NCBI RefSeq assembly: GCF_015160855.1
Contig: NZ_CP063373.1
Coordinates: 4,774,001 to 4,838,000, forward strand
From: Streptomyces ferrugineus
GTDB taxonomy: Bacteria; Actinomycetota; Actinomycetes; Streptomycetales; Streptomycetaceae
Direction: 5' to 3'
Length of the DNA stretch: 64,000 bases
In this document: in pieces, positions 35,852-43,974 of the stretch
How the letters are laid out: each line of letters begins with the position of its first letter
How positions within the stretch are numbered: the first letter of the stretch is position 1
Program-made: the position numbers and the translations under genes
The notes under the pieces: generated by a model
The model's database searches: none
What the model saw: only the letters and a program-made list of their open reading frames with translations
Told to the model about the DNA's origin: nothing

Positions 35852-36237
35852 CCCAGGTCCTTCCCGACAACCGGACCGAATGAATCGATCATCTTCATCA
35901 GCTCGTCGTGGCCGATGCCGAGCTTGTGCGCCTCGGCGAGCAGGGGTTGCACGTACTGTTCGGTGAACCGTTCCCGTCGCCGCTCGCGCAGCCTGGCCCG
36001 GGCGCCACCGGCGACGAACATGCCGATGCCGCGTCGCTTGTAGAGCGTTCCCTCCGACACGAGCTGGTTGACGCCCTTGGCCGCGGTGGCCGGGTTGATC
36101 CGGTGAAAGGCGGCAAGCTCGTTGGTGGACGGGACCTGGGCCTCCTCCACCAGCGACCCGTCGATGATCGAGTTCTCGATCATCTCGGCGATCTGAAGGA
36201 AGATCGGTCGGTCGTCGTCCATCGTTGGCTTATCCAC
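35848..36237 (-). CDS. GntR-family transcriptional regulator, YtrA-type
   Basis: A 129-residue regulator with the GntR winged helix (PIFLQIAEMIENSIIDGSL, then VPSTNELAAFHRINPATAAKGVNQLVSEGTLYKR in short blocks) and only a ~55-residue helical tail (RERFTEQYVQPLLAEAHKLG), the hallmark of the YtrA subfamily. It heads the ABC operon and has a palindrome immediately upstream, so it is probably an autorepressor. The GTG at the listed end has no ribosome site; an ATG five codons in (MDDDRP) is an equally good start. Confidence 0.87.
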   Translation of the reverse strand: MDKPTMDDDRPIFLQIAEMIENSIIDGSLVEEAQVPSTNELAAFHRINPATAAKGVNQLVSEGTLYKRRGIGMFVAGGARARLRERRRERFTEQYVQPLLAEAHKLGIGHDELMKMIDSFGPVVGKDLG

Positions 36238-36243
36238 CCAACT

Positions 36244-36267
36244 GGTTAGCTACATATGTAACTAACC
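36244..36267 (-). promoter_or_regulatory. GntR operator palindrome overlapping the ABC-operon promoter
   Basis: A 24-base dyad: left arm GGTTAG, centre TACATATGTA, right arm CTAACC, with one mismatched pair (C at 36250 versus A at 36261). It ends six bases upstream of the GntR GTG start. The AT-rich centre offers a -10-like TATGTA on the minus strand. A YtrA-type repressor dimer bound here would block transcription of its own operon. Confidence 0.75.
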
Positions 36268-36478
36268 ATGTGACCTTGCGCCGCGGATGTCAAGCCGCCC
36301 GGGCGTCCCACGACCTCAGCTGCGGCGGTGCCGGGACCCGTTTCCCGCTCAGGAACGGCAGCCGGGATGCGTGGGCGGCGTCGTCTCGGCGCAGGACGGT
36401 GTGATCGGGCCGTACGGCTGGCGGCGCCGTGCGCACCTGGGCAGGGTGGACGCAGAACCGACACCGACACGAGGAACG

Positions 36479-36879
36479 GTGGCCGACCAGGACGAGCGAC
36501 AGCACCGTCCGCGGGGCTCCGCGCCCTCGACGCCGAGGGCGAGCGCGTCACCTTCGAGACGGTGGCGAAACGGGCAAGTGTCTCCCGGTCCTGGCTCTAT
36601 GCCCAGCCGGACTTGCGAGCGGAGATCGAGCACCTTCGTGCAGCACACCGCCGAGCCCCCGCCTCCCCGCTGCCTGCACGTCAACGCACATCCGACGCGT
36701 CTTTGCTGCGGCGACTCGAAGCCGCCAGCGCCCGCATCCGCCGTCTCACCGAGGAGAACCAGCAACTTCGCGAACAACTCGCCCGGGCCTTGGGCGAACA
36801 ACGTGCGGCGACGACTCGCACAGGCCCGCCGCGAGGCGGCGCGAGCAATGCCAGGTCAGTAACGATCGGCCCGTGCTGA
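36479..36879 (+). pseudogene. DUF6262 (TnpC-like) recombinase partner, 5'-damaged
   Basis: LRALDAEGERVTFETVAKRA, SRSWLYAQPDLRAEIEHLR, SDASLLRRLEAASARIRRL and TEENQQLREQLARALGEQR give the helix-turn-helix plus coiled-coil layout of DUF6262 proteins. These form the third gene of actinobacterial Tn554-like recombinase trios. A start-like GTG (VADQDERQ) lies in a different frame, with about 20 codons between it and the conserved part missing, so the N-terminus is broken. Its expected partners are a TnpA (broken, 31.3 kb) and a TnpB (absent). Confidence 0.7.
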
Positions 36880-36890
36880 AAGGACCTCAG

Positions 36891-37097
36891 ATGCCCCCAA
36901 CCGCTACGTCGCACACAGCGACCACGACACAAACACACAGGTCAACAGCCCAGCCCGACAGCAAGCTCAAGATAATCCAGGGGCAGGTGGGGCACCGCTT
37001 CGCCTCGACCACCGCGCTCTACACCGGCGTGAGCAGCGACTTCATGAACACGATGATGCGCAAGGTCCTGGACAAGGCCCTGCACAACGGACAGTAG
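36891..37097 (+). pseudogene. C-terminal piece of the split tyrosine integrase
   Basis: A 68-codon frame with AAAGGAC upstream of its ATG. After ~22 unrelated residues it reads IIQGQVGHRFASTTALYTGV and SSDFMNTMMRKVLDKALHNGQ. That contains the GH motif and the catalytic Tyr (ALYTGVS) missing from the integrase at 30.2 kb. Joining EDGADPAFVQ to this block restores a continuous integrase. Alone it cannot recombine DNA, although it may still be translated because it keeps a ribosome site. Confidence 0.75.
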
Positions 37098-37106
37098 GGA
37101 GACAAC

Positions 37107-37460
37107 GTGACGGCAAACCTGGACTACCGGTGGCATCTGCGGGAGGTCATGGCCACCCGCGGCATGTACACCACCACCGACCTGCGTCCGCTGCTGGCCG
37201 AGCGAGGAATCGACCTGTCGCCCAGCCAGGTCTACCGGCTGGTCGTGGAACGTCCCGAGCGGCTGAGCCTGAAAACGCTCATGGCCCTGCTCGACATCCT
37301 CGGGTGCGCGATGGACGACCTCATCGAACCGGTGACCGTCCGAGCCTCCGGCCGCAAGACGGCAACCGCGGGCAGCACAGACAGCGCACCACCGGGACCG
37401 GCAGCAGGGGTTGGAGACTTCCGGCCCAAGCGCGCCCGCATCGTCCCCACCGAGGAGTAG
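37107..37460 (+). CDS. XRE/Cro-C1-type DNA-binding protein
   Basis: A 117-residue protein with an N-terminal helix-turn-helix (TTDLRPLLAERGIDLSPSQVYRLV, then SLKTLMALLDILGCAMDDLI) of the HTH_26/Cro type. A disordered Ala/Pro/Gly tail ends in RPKRARIVPTEE. It follows the integrase tail by nine bases and precedes the zinc-ribbon gene by three, keeping the usual integrase-XRE-zinc-ribbon order of this mobile family. GTG start with GGGAG upstream. It appears intact and probably regulates element genes or aids excision. Confidence 0.8.
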   Translation: MTANLDYRWHLREVMATRGMYTTTDLRPLLAERGIDLSPSQVYRLVVERPERLSLKTLMALLDILGCAMDDLIEPVTVRASGRKTATAGSTDSAPPGPAAGVGDFRPKRARIVPTEE

Positions 37461-37463
37461 CCC

Positions 37464-38700
37464 GTGGACGGGTCTCTGCCACGGACCGCAGTCGAGCCGG
37501 AGTCCGTGATCGCGGAAGTGGTCCGCACCATCGAGCCAGATCTTGACCAGGACCTGGTGGAGACGGTGGTCACCGACACCTTCCGTCACGGCCCGCAGCG
37601 CAGGCAGCCCGCCTCGCTGCTCCAGCAGGACCCCGCTTGGCTGACGGGCGGGCGGCCGGAGTCCCCTCCGGTCGTGGAACGGTTCGTACGCGCCCTGCGC
37701 GAGCACGGTGCTCAGCACCGTCCAGCCACCGAGTTGCGGAATGTGCGGACAGCCCCGGCGTCTGAGGGGCAAGGCTGTGGGCAGTGACGCTCGGATCTGC
37801 GGACGATGCGCAGACCGCCAATGGCACCGTGCCAATCCGTGCGCCATCTGCGGCCGGCCGGAAGTATCCACGCGCGACCGCCAGGGACGCCCGCGGTGCC
37901 GGCTTCACCCACCGGATGGCGGCGCAGATCCGGTGAAGTCGTTGTGCCGACTGATCCAGCTGGTGAGCCCCGCGATGTCCGACGAGGCCATCGCCGATGC
38001 CGTTCGAAGCGTTGAGCCGGTCAGAGCCAGACAGCGGCAACTTCTGTGGGCCTTGGAGGACATTCCCGACCTGTTGACCGGCCAGGGCGCGTACGGCCCC
38101 GCGAAGACCCTGGCGCTGATCGAAGCCCTCCAAGAGCGCGGCGCCGAGAACTTGGTGGTCCCGCCGTGCCCGCACTGCGGCCGGAGTGTTCCCCTCTCCA
38201 ACGTTCGTGACGGGATCCGCTGCTGCTACGACTGCCGCAGAGCCTTGGACGCGGAGCCGTGCCACCGCTGCGGACGGACACGTCCGGTGATGGGCCGTAC
38301 CCACGACGGCCGTCCATTGTGCGACTCCTGCCGATACCACAACCCCCTTGTTCACAGGATGTGTTCGAGGTGCGGCGAGCGTCGGTACATCCAGGCCCGG
38401 GCGCGCGGCCAGGTGCTGTGTGAACGCTGCCACCAGCTCCCGACCACCGTCTGCACCGACTGTGGTGAGGAGCGCCCCTGCTTCCACGCCGCTACCGGCG
38501 CCCCCTTGTGCGAGCCGTGCAAGAGGAAGCGACGCAAGCGCGAGGTGTGCGTCGTCTGCCGGCGTGAACACATCGTCAGTTACCGGACCGAGGACGGAGA
38601 CCCGATGTGCGCCGGGTGCGGTGCCACGCCCCGGCCGTGCGCCGTGTGCGGACGCGTCATGCGCATCCACGCCCGCACGCCGGACGGCGACGGGCTGTGA
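37464..38700 (+). pseudogene. zinc-ribbon recombination protein, N-terminal part (frameshift and truncation)
   Basis: Two frames must be joined: MDGSLPRTAVEPESVIAEVV to about ALREHGAQHRP, then from ~37715 PPSCGMCGQPRRLRGKAVG onward. The second part holds many C-x2-C ribbons (CGRCADRQW, CAICGRPE, CPHCGRS, CCYDCRRA, CHRCGRTRP, CSRCGERRY, CTDCGEERP, CVVCRREH, CAVCGRVM). The frame then ends at a junction with an unrelated peptidase fragment. A full-length relative would continue into a recombinase-like C-domain, which is what lies at 32.3-33.3 kb. So the gene is both frameshifted and cut. Confidence 0.7.
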
Positions 38701-39058
38701 GTACGCCTCGCTCGTCGCCATGATGAACAAGACCGCGCCCGACCTGCCTTACCTGCTGCCGATCCACATGGCAGCGGCGTGCCTGGGCGCGCCGACCGCC
38801 AACCCGCAGCACCGCCTGGACGCAAACGGCGCCCCGCCGATCCTGGTCTCCAACGCGCTGCACGACCCCGCCACCGGCTACCCGTGGGCGGTCTCGGTGG
38901 CCCGGCAGCTCGGTCGCAGCGGCGTGCTCCTCACCTACGAGGGCCATGGGCACGGCAGCGTCACCAGCGGCCCGTGTATGGAGAACGCCGTGGACAGCTA
39001 TCTCACCGACCTGGCAGTCCCACCACAGGGCACCAGCTGCCCCGCCGTGCCATTCTGA
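38696..39058 (+). pseudogene. C-terminal relic of a TAP-type alpha/beta hydrolase (tripeptidyl aminopeptidase-like)
   Basis: The frame reads NGAPPILVSNALHDPATGYP (catalytic Asp region), YEGHGHGSVTSGPCMENAV (catalytic His) and YLTDLAVPPQGTSCP. This is the characteristic C-terminal domain of secreted Streptomyces tripeptidyl aminopeptidases. Signal, nucleophile Ser and most of the fold are missing, and the fragment begins exactly where the zinc-ribbon gene is cut, so the point marks a recombination junction. Confidence 0.7.
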
Positions 39059-39135
39059 CAGCTTGCCGATCCGGATCCCCCCTTCTGTACGGACCCGGAT
39101 CGGCAAGATTGATCACGACATCACACAGGCCCCAG

Positions 39136-39338
39136 GGGCAGCGGGCCAGAAAGTGGGGGTCGAGGAAGCCTCGCTCGGAGGCCGGGCCGAGGAGCAGCCG
39201 GGCGAACGTGACGAGCCCGGCCCTGGCCAGCAACTCGGCGGAATGGTCCACCGGCCAGCTATAGGCGGGCGTCACCTTGTGGTCAAAGTGGACCGGCTCC
39301 GGTCCATCGGTCGCGAAGAACGAGGCCAGGAGCAAGAC
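39136..39338 (-). pseudogene. methyltransferase C-terminal relic
   Basis: A minus-strand stretch reads LLLASFFATDGPEPVHFDHK, VTPAYSWPVDHSAELLARAG and ERGFLDPHFLARCPW. This is the C-terminal pattern of a Streptomyces class I methyltransferase subgroup. No SAM-binding half is present, and the frame runs antisense to the next relic at its left end. Confidence 0.5.
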
Positions 39339-39345
39339 CCCTTGT

Positions 39346-39471
39346 ATGGCCGCAGGCTCCATCGCCGGCGCGGTGCTGGGCGGCCTGCTTCTGGGTGTGT
39401 TCCCGGACCTGGGGCTGATTCCTCTGCTGGCCGTGATCCTGCTTTCCGCAACTTCTGATAGCCGGAACTAC
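39346..39471 (+). pseudogene. TauE/SafE (TSUP) permease C-terminal relic
   Basis: MAAGSIAGAVLGGLLLGVFP followed by LIPLLAVILLSATS matches the last two helices of TSUP-type sulfite exporters. Only about 40 residues remain, with no upstream helices. Confidence 0.45.
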
Positions 39472-39521
39472 CAGCAAACTCGCCGCTCACAGAGGTCGTC
39501 TCCGATCGGATGCACGGGGTG

Positions 39522-40190
39522 TCATGGGCGCAGGGCGAAGCAGGCGAGCCGGTCCAGGTCGACGGCGGTCGAGCTGGACCAGCGGGCGGTGAGGAGCTCG
39601 ACGTCGGGCGCGGTGACGCCCAGGCTCTTGAGGGGATCGTCGTCGGCCCGCCGGTCGGCGAGTTCGGTGACCACCCAGAAGGTTCCGCCGGGGACGAGGA
39701 GCTGACGGACCTTGTCCAGGAAGACGGCCTTGTCGGCGATGAACCGGAAGACGAGCCGGCAGGTGATGAGCGCGTAGGCCGGGTCGGGCAGCTCGCTCAG
39801 GTCGTCGGCGGCGAAGTCCATGACCTGGAACCGGGGCTGATCGCTTGAGCCCGCGTCAGCATCCGTGGCAGCGGCAGCATCCGTGGCAGCGGCAATGGCG
39901 CTGGGAGCGCAGTCGACGCCGATGGTCTGGTAGCCGAGCTGGTGGTGTAGATGGCGGGCCAAGGCGCCGTCGCCGCATCCCATGTCGAGTGCCGGCCGTC
40001 CGTGGCCGGGACCGAGATGGTCGGCGAGGAGCTGGGTTTCGGTGTCGGTGATCTGCCGGTAGCGGCGGCCGGAGGCCCACAGGGGTTCCCAGTAGGCGAC
40101 GGGGGAGGCGATCACGCGTTGTTCCCTTCGGCGAGAATGAGCGATGAAGTCCATGTGGAGTGCGAACATCGTGTGGGCAGTGGGGTTCAT
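39522..40190 (-). CDS. class I SAM-dependent methyltransferase
   Basis: A 222-residue methyltransferase with motif I ALDMGCGDGALARHLHHQLG (residues ~66-85), an acidic residue after beta-2 (IGVDCAPS), motif II region VMDFAADDLSELPD and LVPGGTFWVVTELADR as motif III. Its ATG overlaps the stop of a truncated MazG-like gene (ATGA), and an ABC exporter gene lies just upstream, so all three form one minus-strand operon. The first ~15 residues are unlike the family, and MFALHMDF seven codons in may be the older start. The substrate is unknown; linkage to an exporter suggests a small molecule or peptide. Confidence 0.8.
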   Translation of the reverse strand: MNPTAHTMFALHMDFIAHSRRREQRVIASPVAYWEPLWASGRRYRQITDTETQLLADHLGPGHGRPALDMGCGDGALARHLHHQLGYQTIGVDCAPSAIAAATDAAAATDADAGSSDQPRFQVMDFAADDLSELPDPAYALITCRLVFRFIADKAVFLDKVRQLLVPGGTFWVVTELADRRADDDPLKSLGVTAPDVELLTARWSSSTAVDLDRLACFALRP

Positions 40191-40354
40191 ACGGGAGTTC
40201 TGCCCATGGCTCCGATCACCGCCTCGGCGACCTCGCCCGCCTCCTCCTGGATCTTGAGCAACTGGACCTGGAGCAGGATGCGTTGCTCGCGGGAAGGGGC
40301 GTGGTCTCCTAACCGGCCAGCAGGGCGGGCGATGGTCTTCCGGGTATCAGTCAT
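40187..40354 (-). CDS. truncated MazG-like protein
   Basis: A 55-residue protein whose second half, EQRILLQVQLLKIQEEAGEV followed by AEAVIGAMGR, is the first two helices of the actinobacterial MazG-like family, including the E-E-x-x-E metal motif. Full members are about 110-120 residues with two more helices, which are missing. The frame ends TPV-stop, with the stop overlapping the methyltransferase ATG. Probably a deletion fused the two genes. Pyrophosphohydrolase activity is unlikely in this form. Confidence 0.55.
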   Translation of the reverse strand: MTDTRKTIARPAGRLGDHAPSREQRILLQVQLLKIQEEAGEVAEAVIGAMGRTPV

Positions 40355-40398
40355 ACGCGTGTTGCTCCTGGGGAGGGAATGACGCTGTGCCGGTACGG

Positions 40399-42288
40399 TC
40401 ACCGGTCTTGGGTCAGAGCGACGAGCTCGGCGAACAAGCCACCGGAGCTGACCAGGTCCTCGTACTGGCCGTGCTCGATGACTCGGCCCTTGTCCATGAC
40501 GAGGATGCGGTCGGCGAGGCGGGTGTTTTCCAACTGGTGCGTGACCACGATCGTGATGCGGTCCGTGGCGCCGCGTTTGATCTTCTCGAAGATCTGGTGT
40601 TCTCCTCGGGCGTCCATGTGGGAGGTGGGTTCGTCCAGGATGAGCAGTTCGGGGCGCCTGTAGATCGCGCGCGAGCAGGCCAGGCGCTGCCACTGTCCGC
40701 CGGAGAGTTCGGCGCCCCCGAACACTTCCCGGGCAAGCAGCGTCTCGATGCCGTCGGGCAGCGCCTCGACCGCCTCTCGCATGCCTACCGCGTCGATCGC
40801 TTCCCATACATGCAGGTCGTCGTGGGTGCGGGGCTGGCCGAGGGTGACGTTCTCGCGGACGCGCAGCGGCCACTGGGCAAAGAGTTGCGGCACGAGCCCG
40901 GTACGGGCCCAGACGCTGTTCTGATCAAGGGTGGCGAGGTCGGCGCCGTTCCACAGAACGCGCCCCTTGTCCGCAAGGTAGATGCCGGTGATCAGGCGCA
41001 GGAGGGTGGACTTGCCGCTGCCGTTCTCGCCGACGATGGCCAGGATCTCGCCACGGCGCAGGGACAGGGATACGCCGTCGACGGCCGGGCGGTCCTTGCC
41101 GGGGTACTGATACACCACGTCGTCGATCCGGATTTCCTCGACGGTCGTGGGCGCTGACAACTCGCCGCGCTGCGGGGCCCGTTGCGCGGCGTCGTCGAGG
41201 AATGTCTGCATGTCGGTCAGGTAGAGGCTGGTGTGGAACAGGGCCGCCCCGTTGATGACGACCTGGGAGAGCGCTGCGAGCGTGGTCTGAACGGCGACGA
41301 CGGCAGTTGCGGCGATGGCGAGTTCGATGCGCCCGGTGATGGCCAGCCAGGTGAGCGCGGCCCAGGCCAGAAGAAGGAAGAAGCCGCCTGCGGCCGAGGA
41401 CAGCAGGGTGATGCGCAAGGTCCGTGGGGCGGCGTCCAGCAGACGGCGGTCGATGCGCTGGGACAACGACCGGTACCAGAACAGAAGATAGCCGGTCATG
41501 CCGTTGGCGCGGACTTCGTCACCGTGTTTCGGCGTGGTGGTCCACCAGCGCATCATGTGGCGCACGTTGCGGTCCGACACGTTCGCGTAGTGCATCTCGT
41601 AGTCGACGCGCGCGGTGAGAACGGCGCCGACTCCGGCCGGCAGGACGGCGAGGAGGAGCAGCGGCAGCATCGCCCAGTGGAGCACGGACAGGACTCCGCC
41701 GGCGGCCACCATCCTGATGAGGGCGGCCACGAATCGCTGCGCGTCGTTCACCATCACGTGCGTGCGCACCACGCCCATTTCGGCGGCTTCCTGCCGGTCG
41801 GCGAACCCGCCCTGGGCGTAGGCGGCGGCTTCGACTCGGCACACCGCCTCGACCAGCGCGGTGTCGGCGTAGGTCGTCAGCGGCGGAGTGAGCCTGCGAT
41901 CCGCGTACGACGCGAGCGCGCTGGAGAGCCGCCCGAGTGCCGCCGCGCCAGCCACGACGATCAGCGCGGGGACTGCCTGATGAAGACGGTCGGCTACGGT
42001 GCCGAGGCCAAGGATCGGCTGCATGGCGCGGGCAGTTGCGGCCAGGCCCACCGCGGCGGCGGCGCCTGTGACCAGTTGGCAGGCAGCGAGGAGGAGAACG
42101 GCCGTGCGGTCGAGCTGCCAGGCCATTCGGCAGATGCGGCGCAGCACGGACGGCAGGCGGGCGCACATGTGCGTGAAGGACACGTCGCCGAGCGGGTTGA
42201 CGGAGTACTCGCCGCTGTAGCGGATCTCCGCAGGTGGCGGGGGAGGCGGGGTCTCAGCGCTGGCAGTCGAGGCGTCAGTCACAGGCAC
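40399..42288 (-). CDS. ABC exporter, fused permease and ATPase
   Basis: A 629-residue half-transporter. After a Pro-rich head (PPPPPPAE) six membrane segments span residues ~55-350 (TAVLLLAACQLVTGAAAAVG to GGFFLLLAWAALTWLAI). The ATPase domain has Walker A GENGSGKST, a Q-loop VPQLFAQWP, signature LSGGQWQRLACS, Walker B LLILDEPTSHMD and H-loop VVTHQLENT. It resembles exporters of peptides or lipid-like products and would work as a homodimer. The GTG chosen has AGGAGG 8 bases upstream. The downstream MazG-like/methyltransferase pair follows after 44 bases. Cargo unknown. Confidence 0.85.
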   Translation of the reverse strand: MPVTDASTASAETPPPPPPAEIRYSGEYSVNPLGDVSFTHMCARLPSVLRRICRMAWQLDRTAVLLLAACQLVTGAAAAVGLAATARAMQPILGLGTVADRLHQAVPALIVVAGAAALGRLSSALASYADRRLTPPLTTYADTALVEAVCRVEAAAYAQGGFADRQEAAEMGVVRTHVMVNDAQRFVAALIRMVAAGGVLSVLHWAMLPLLLLAVLPAGVGAVLTARVDYEMHYANVSDRNVRHMMRWWTTTPKHGDEVRANGMTGYLLFWYRSLSQRIDRRLLDAAPRTLRITLLSSAAGGFFLLLAWAALTWLAITGRIELAIAATAVVAVQTTLAALSQVVINGAALFHTSLYLTDMQTFLDDAAQRAPQRGELSAPTTVEEIRIDDVVYQYPGKDRPAVDGVSLSLRRGEILAIVGENGSGKSTLLRLITGIYLADKGRVLWNGADLATLDQNSVWARTGLVPQLFAQWPLRVRENVTLGQPRTHDDLHVWEAIDAVGMREAVEALPDGIETLLAREVFGGAELSGGQWQRLACSRAIYRRPELLILDEPTSHMDARGEHQIFEKIKRGATDRITIVVTHQLENTRLADRILVMDKGRVIEHGQYEDLVSSGGLFAELVALTQDR

Positions 42289-42927
42289 CTTCTGTCCCTC
42301 CTGGGGGTCGGGGGCCGAACCTGGATGGCCCGGCGATGCACGGCATAACGACGCAGCGCCGGAATCGAACGCGCGCGATTCCGGACGCCGTGCGGGCCTT
42401 GATACGCAAGGGGTCGAACATGCGGACACCGTGCTGGAGCCGTTCCCGAGCGGAGCGGATTGGCCGAATCGCCGACGTCTGAAACGCCTGTGACGCATGA
42501 GGTTTCAAGCGAGCGTCATTCCTCGTGAAGGCATCGGCCCGTCGCCCTGAGTCCATCAACGTCGTGTCGCTCAACAGGCGTGCGGCCCGGCTGAGTTGGA
42601 CGAGCTGCGTATGTGGCGAGTCAGGGGAGGCTGCGCAGCGCGACTTCGCCTTCGTCGACAGCCTCCATGAGCGCGCTGATGGGGTGCTCGGGCAGGCGCC
42701 CGCCCCCGGTCCTGACGCGTCCTCCGTCACGGCGCGGGGACCGCCCTGCTCCGTGACGTCTACTACCGCGTGCGCCAGCTTTGGCTCGCTCCGGCGTGCC
42801 GTGTGGTCGGGCCGGGGCTGTAATGGGCGGCGGGACCCCTTCGGCGGCGGAGCGGGCCGCTCGCCGGGCCGCTCTCCGGACCGGGCACCCACCGCCGTCT
42901 TCTCGTCCGGTGCAGGAAGGCATGCTC
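42289..42927. other. divergent intergenic region, possible small decayed genes
   Basis: About 640 bases between the divergent ABC exporter and DUF1275 genes. On the minus strand a short frame at 42275-42421 (MFDPLRIKARTASGIARVRF and a Cys-containing tail) ends just inside the exporter and has no ribosome site. Near 42620 another minus frame ends RLPEHPISALMEAVDEGEVA and looks like the tail of a small protein with no recognisable start. Neither is strong enough to call. Promoters for both flanking genes must be here. Confidence 0.35.
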
Positions 42928-43620
42928 ATGTCCGTTGCCGCTCATCCCGATCCGCTGCCTAAGGTGCTGGTCGTGCTGACTGCGGTCACGGGGATCGTCG
43001 ACGCGGTGGCCTTTCTGGGCCTGGGGCAGATCTTCACGGCCTTCATGACCGGCAACATCCTCTTCCTCGGTTTCGGGCTCGCCGGGGGCGAGGGTCTGGC
43101 GCCTCTCGGTTCGTTCACGGCGCTGGCCGCATTCGTGGTGGGTGCCGCTGCGGGGAACCGGCTGGGGGTGGCGTTGGGGTCCACGCGCGGGCGGTGGATC
43201 TTGACGTCGGCCGTCATCGCGGCGGTGCTGCTCGTGGTTGGGGCGCTGACCGCGCTCGGATTGCCGGCCGCCGCGGGTGAGCCGTCGCCGCGGCATTACG
43301 CGGTGATCGCTTCGACCGCGCTGGCCATGGGTGTGCGCAGCGCGACGATGTGGCGGCTCGGAGCCGTTCTCAACACCACTCTCGTCACCGGCACCCTGGT
43401 CACCTGGATCAGGTACTCGGCTCTGGGCGGTGGGGCGGGGGATACGTCCCAGCGGTATCGGGCCGCGGGCCTGGTGGCGGTGCTGGCCGGTGCGGCCCTC
43501 GGTACGCTGCTGCTGCGGGTGAGCATCACCGTGGCCTTGCTGGTCGCGGCGGCGGGTGTGCTGGGTGGCATGGGGGGATACGCGGCCCGCCGGGCATCCC
43601 GGCGGCCCCCGGACGCATGA
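42928..43620 (+). CDS. DUF1275 (YoaK-type) membrane protein
   Basis: A 230-residue protein with six hydrophobic segments. The family signature is clear in AVTGIVDAVAFLGLGQIFTA and FMTGNILFLGFGLAGGEG (the F-x-A-F-M-T-G-N motif of DUF1275). AMGVRSATMWRLGAVLNTTLVTGTL is the second conserved block. Transport substrate is unknown for the family. ATG chosen with GGAAGG 7 bases upstream; an ATG two codons earlier overlaps that site. The tail is basic (RRASRRPPDA). Single gene. Confidence 0.85.
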   Translation: MSVAAHPDPLPKVLVVLTAVTGIVDAVAFLGLGQIFTAFMTGNILFLGFGLAGGEGLAPLGSFTALAAFVVGAAAGNRLGVALGSTRGRWILTSAVIAAVLLVVGALTALGLPAAAGEPSPRHYAVIASTALAMGVRSATMWRLGAVLNTTLVTGTLVTWIRYSALGGGAGDTSQRYRAAGLVAVLAGAALGTLLLRVSITVALLVAAAGVLGGMGGYAARRASRRPPDA

Positions 43621-43895
43621 CGCGCACGCTTCCCGGACGGCCGTTCCCGCCCCTGACTACGTGCAGCAGCGTGTCAGACAGCAGGGACTCGGCGATCGGC
43701 CACACTGCCCGCACGCCCGGCGGAGCCCAGCCGGTGTCCCAAATGCGAGCCCGGATCCGGTTGCCGGCCGGGTCATCGAAGCTGACACGGAGATCTGGTG
43801 GCTCCGCCTCCAGGTGCGGCGGAAGCGGAAGTCGTCGCTGGGGTCGTGGACGACGCGGCTGGTCAATACGCGCGGCACCGGATCAGCACCCTCAG
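43621..43895 (-). pseudogene. unidentified frameshifted relic
   Basis: On the minus strand two frames join at a likely one-base shift: VLTSRVVHDPSDDFRFR to PHLEAEPPDLRVSFDDPAGN, then RARIWDTGWAPPGVRAVWPI and AESLLSDTLLHVVRGG. The composite has normal protein character and strong codon bias across the join, so a damaged gene is likely. I do not recognise the family. Confidence 0.4.
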
Positions 43896-43974
43896 GTGAG
43901 CCCGGTGGCGCGACGCCGGGGGCTCGGGGAGTTCCACGTCATCCGAACGGGCGTCGCCCTCGTCGACCAGCTTG

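Noticed and set aside
36328..36478. Plus-strand extension of the DUF6262 frame
   Set aside because: The upstream residues are not conserved in that family and the normal start is in another frame, so the extension is treated as non-coding.
42275..42421. Possible peptide-precursor gene before the ABC exporter
   Set aside because: No ribosome site, overlaps the exporter start and does not end in a recognisable core peptide. Kept only as a low-interest observation.
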